A DNA stretch of 16,859 nt, taken from Caulobacteraceae bacterium. GTDB taxonomy: Bacteria; Pseudomonadota; Alphaproteobacteria; Caulobacterales; Caulobacteraceae. A model generated the notes under the pieces. It had not been told where the DNA came from and ran no database searches. It worked only from the letters and a program-made list of their open reading frames with translations. The stretch covers positions 1 through 16,859 of the forward strand of contig SDZP01000035.1 of the NCBI GenBank assembly GCA_004144935.1. The letters run 5' to 3'. Position numbers and translations under genes: made by a program. Shown here piece after piece: positions 15,661 through 16,859 of this stretch (positions are counted from its first letter, which is position 1; each line of letters begins with the position of its first letter).

Positions 15661-16424
15661 AACGGCTGGTCGATATCCTGGCTCCTCTGGCCCTCGTTGT
15701 CCTGCTGTTGGCCGGCTGGGAAATCGCCTGCCGGGTGCTGGCCGTGCCGGTCTATCTGCTCCCCGCGCCCAGCGCCGTCTGGACCAGCCTTGTGCAGGAC
15801 TGGCACGCCTTGGCGGCGGCGGCCTGGACGACCCTGTCGATGGCGCTGATCGCCCTGGCTGTCGCCAGTGTTTGCGCCTGCACCCTCGCGGTGCTGGGGG
15901 GCTTGAGTCCACTGATCGAGAAAGCCATCCAGCCGGTGGCGGTAACCATCCAGGTGACCCCCGTCATCGCCATCGCGCCGCTGGTGATGATCTGGACGGG
16001 CCTGGACCATCCCGAGCGGGCGATCATCGTGCTGGCCACCATCGTCGCCTTCTTCCCCATCTACTCCGGCGCGGCCACCGGACTTCGCGCCGCCGATCCC
16101 GACCTCAAGCGATTGTTCGACCTCTATGAGGCGAGCCGCTGGCAGCGGCTGGTGCGGCTGCGCCTGCCCTCGGCCATTCCGGCCCTGGTCGAGGGGCACA
16201 AGGTGGCCACCGCCCTGGCAGTGATCGGGGCCGTGGTGGCGGAATTCGTGGCCGGGTCCGGCGGGGCCCAGGGTCTTGCCTGGCGGATCATCGAGTCGGC
16301 CAACCGCCTGCAGACCGCGAGGGTGTTCGCCGCCCTGGTGACCCTGGCGGTCATGGCGGCGCTGCTCTATGCGGCCGTCGACATTCTGGAGCGGCGAATC
16401 CTCGCCTGGTGGCGCGGCCGTTAG
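15657..16424 (+). CDS. ABC importer permease, ThiX/SsuC/TauC-like
   Basis: The protein has 255 residues with about six hydrophobic segments (~5-27, 56-80, 92-114, 119-138, 180-200, 222-244), as expected for a BPD_transp_1 permease. The ATPase-coupling EAA loop is YEASRWQRLVRLRLPSAIPALVEG (~157-180). The YLLPAPSAVWTSLVQDW segment after the first helix is typical of the SsuC/ThiX group. ATG 15657 overlaps the ATPase stop, so the two are translationally coupled and should form the inner-membrane complex with the lipoprotein at 13507. No terminator with a T-run is seen after TAG 16424. Confidence 0.93.
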   Translation: MKRLVDILAPLALVVLLLAGWEIACRVLAVPVYLLPAPSAVWTSLVQDWHALAAAAWTTLSMALIALAVASVCACTLAVLGGLSPLIEKAIQPVAVTIQVTPVIAIAPLVMIWTGLDHPERAIIVLATIVAFFPIYSGAATGLRAADPDLKRLFDLYEASRWQRLVRLRLPSAIPALVEGHKVATALAVIGAVVAEFVAGSGGAQGLAWRIIESANRLQTARVFAALVTLAVMAALLYAAVDILERRILAWWRGR

Positions 16425-16478
16425 CGCGGCCTTAAGCCGGCATCGGCAAAGTGCATCGACATCAACCCCCGGTTTGTC

Positions 16479-16859
16479 ATGCGTTACGGCCTCGTCCTCC
16501 TGCTCCTTGGTCTTCCCGGCGCCGCCCTGGCCGCCGAGGATCGCTATGGCCCGAGCCGTAGCCGCGAGCCGACGGTTGCGCCGATGGCCGTCCCGATCGC
16601 GGCCTCCGCCGCCGGACCGCTTCTGGCCGGCCGGGAGCCGTCCGCCTACAGCGGCCGGCTGCTGAACTGGTCCGGCAAGCCCGCAGGGCCGCCGCCTGGC
16701 GCCGCCCCGCCGCCGGTCACCCGGCCCTTCGTCGCCCCTTCGCCGGTTGCTTCGGCGCCGTCGCCTCAGGTCTACGCCTCGCGCGGACCGGCTCCGGCCC
16801 GCCTGCCGACGAGCCTGTATGACACCCCCGTCCCGGCGCCGGCGCCGGGACGGGGGTGT
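16479..16859 (+). CDS. Proline-rich exported protein, N-terminal part (3' truncated by window)
   Basis: ATG 16479 opens a frame that runs to the window end without a stop (127 codons). The N-terminus MRYGLVLLLLGLPGAALAAED is a clear Sec signal peptide with ALA cleavage near residue 19. The mature part is rich in Pro and Ala (PAGPPPGAAPPPVTRPF, PVASAPSPQVYA) with scattered Arg/Tyr, as in disordered periplasmic or envelope linkers. No domain is recognised in what remains. It starts 54 bp after the permease and might be an independent gene. The last 38 bases are a perfect palindrome, so the final 13 codons may not be authentic. Confidence 0.7.
   Translation, partial: MRYGLVLLLLGLPGAALAAEDRYGPSRSREPTVAPMAVPIAASAAGPLLAGREPSAYSGRLLNWSGKPAGPPPGAAPPPVTRPFVAPSPVASAPSPQVYASRGPAPARLPTSLYDTPVPAPAPGRGC
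16822..16859. repeat. Perfect 38-bp palindrome at the window end
   Basis: Bases 16822-16840 are the exact reverse complement of 16841-16859 with no loop (centre GGCGCC). The right arm ends at the very last base of the window. It could be a natural GC-rich hairpin that stopped an assembly, or a fold-back artefact at a contig end. Confidence 0.9.

Overview
The window is high-GC DNA from an alphaproteobacterium, most likely a Caulobacteraceae member (Caulobacter/Phenylobacterium type). The reasons are the DUF2336 and DUF1491 proteins, a Ros/MucR regulator directly followed by a single-domain PAS_5 protein resembling MopJ, and a PleC/DivJ-type membrane histidine kinase. From memory, mucR2 and mopJ are also neighbours in C. 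crescentus. No tRNA, rRNA, CRISPR array, transposase or phage gene is visible.

Layout. 1-657: 3' end of a DUF2336 protein. 858-1274: MucR regulator, closed by a perfect 11-bp terminator hairpin. 1494-2000: MopJ-like PAS protein. 1997-3202 (minus): sufE, preceded by a soluble histidine kinase. 3410-4939: membrane histidine kinase. 4952-5881 (minus): exported protein of unknown function. 5960-6740: DUF1491 protein and a small unknown protein. 6805-8702: translationally coupled pair of exported proteins, an HExxH metallopeptidase-like/repeat protein and a RraB-fold protein. 8742-10331: release factor RF3. 10382-11043: two small convergent unknown genes. 11209-13032: Uup-type ABC-F ATPase. 13033-13506: long non-coding stretch with DnaA-box-like sites and strong RNA-type hairpins. 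13507-16424: ABC importer of the ThiXYZ/SsuABC type (lipoprotein, ATPase, permease), interrupted between its first two genes by a frameshifted DUF559 nuclease gene and a palindrome. 16479-16859: start of a proline-rich exported protein, cut by the window end inside a perfect 38-bp palindrome.

How the genes may work together. The first 5 kb groups a MucR regulator, a MopJ-like PAS protein and two histidine kinases, all from families tied to the CtrA cell-cycle circuit in Caulobacter, so it may be a signalling neighbourhood. The last 3 kb is an uptake operon for a small organic solute. Its family suggests a pyrimidine thiamine precursor or a sulfonate, but the ligand is not fixed by sequence alone.

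The three least explained items are the structured leader or sRNA-like region at 13291-13419, the DUF559-plus-palindrome cassette inside the transporter operon, and the terminal palindrome, which may be an assembly artefact.
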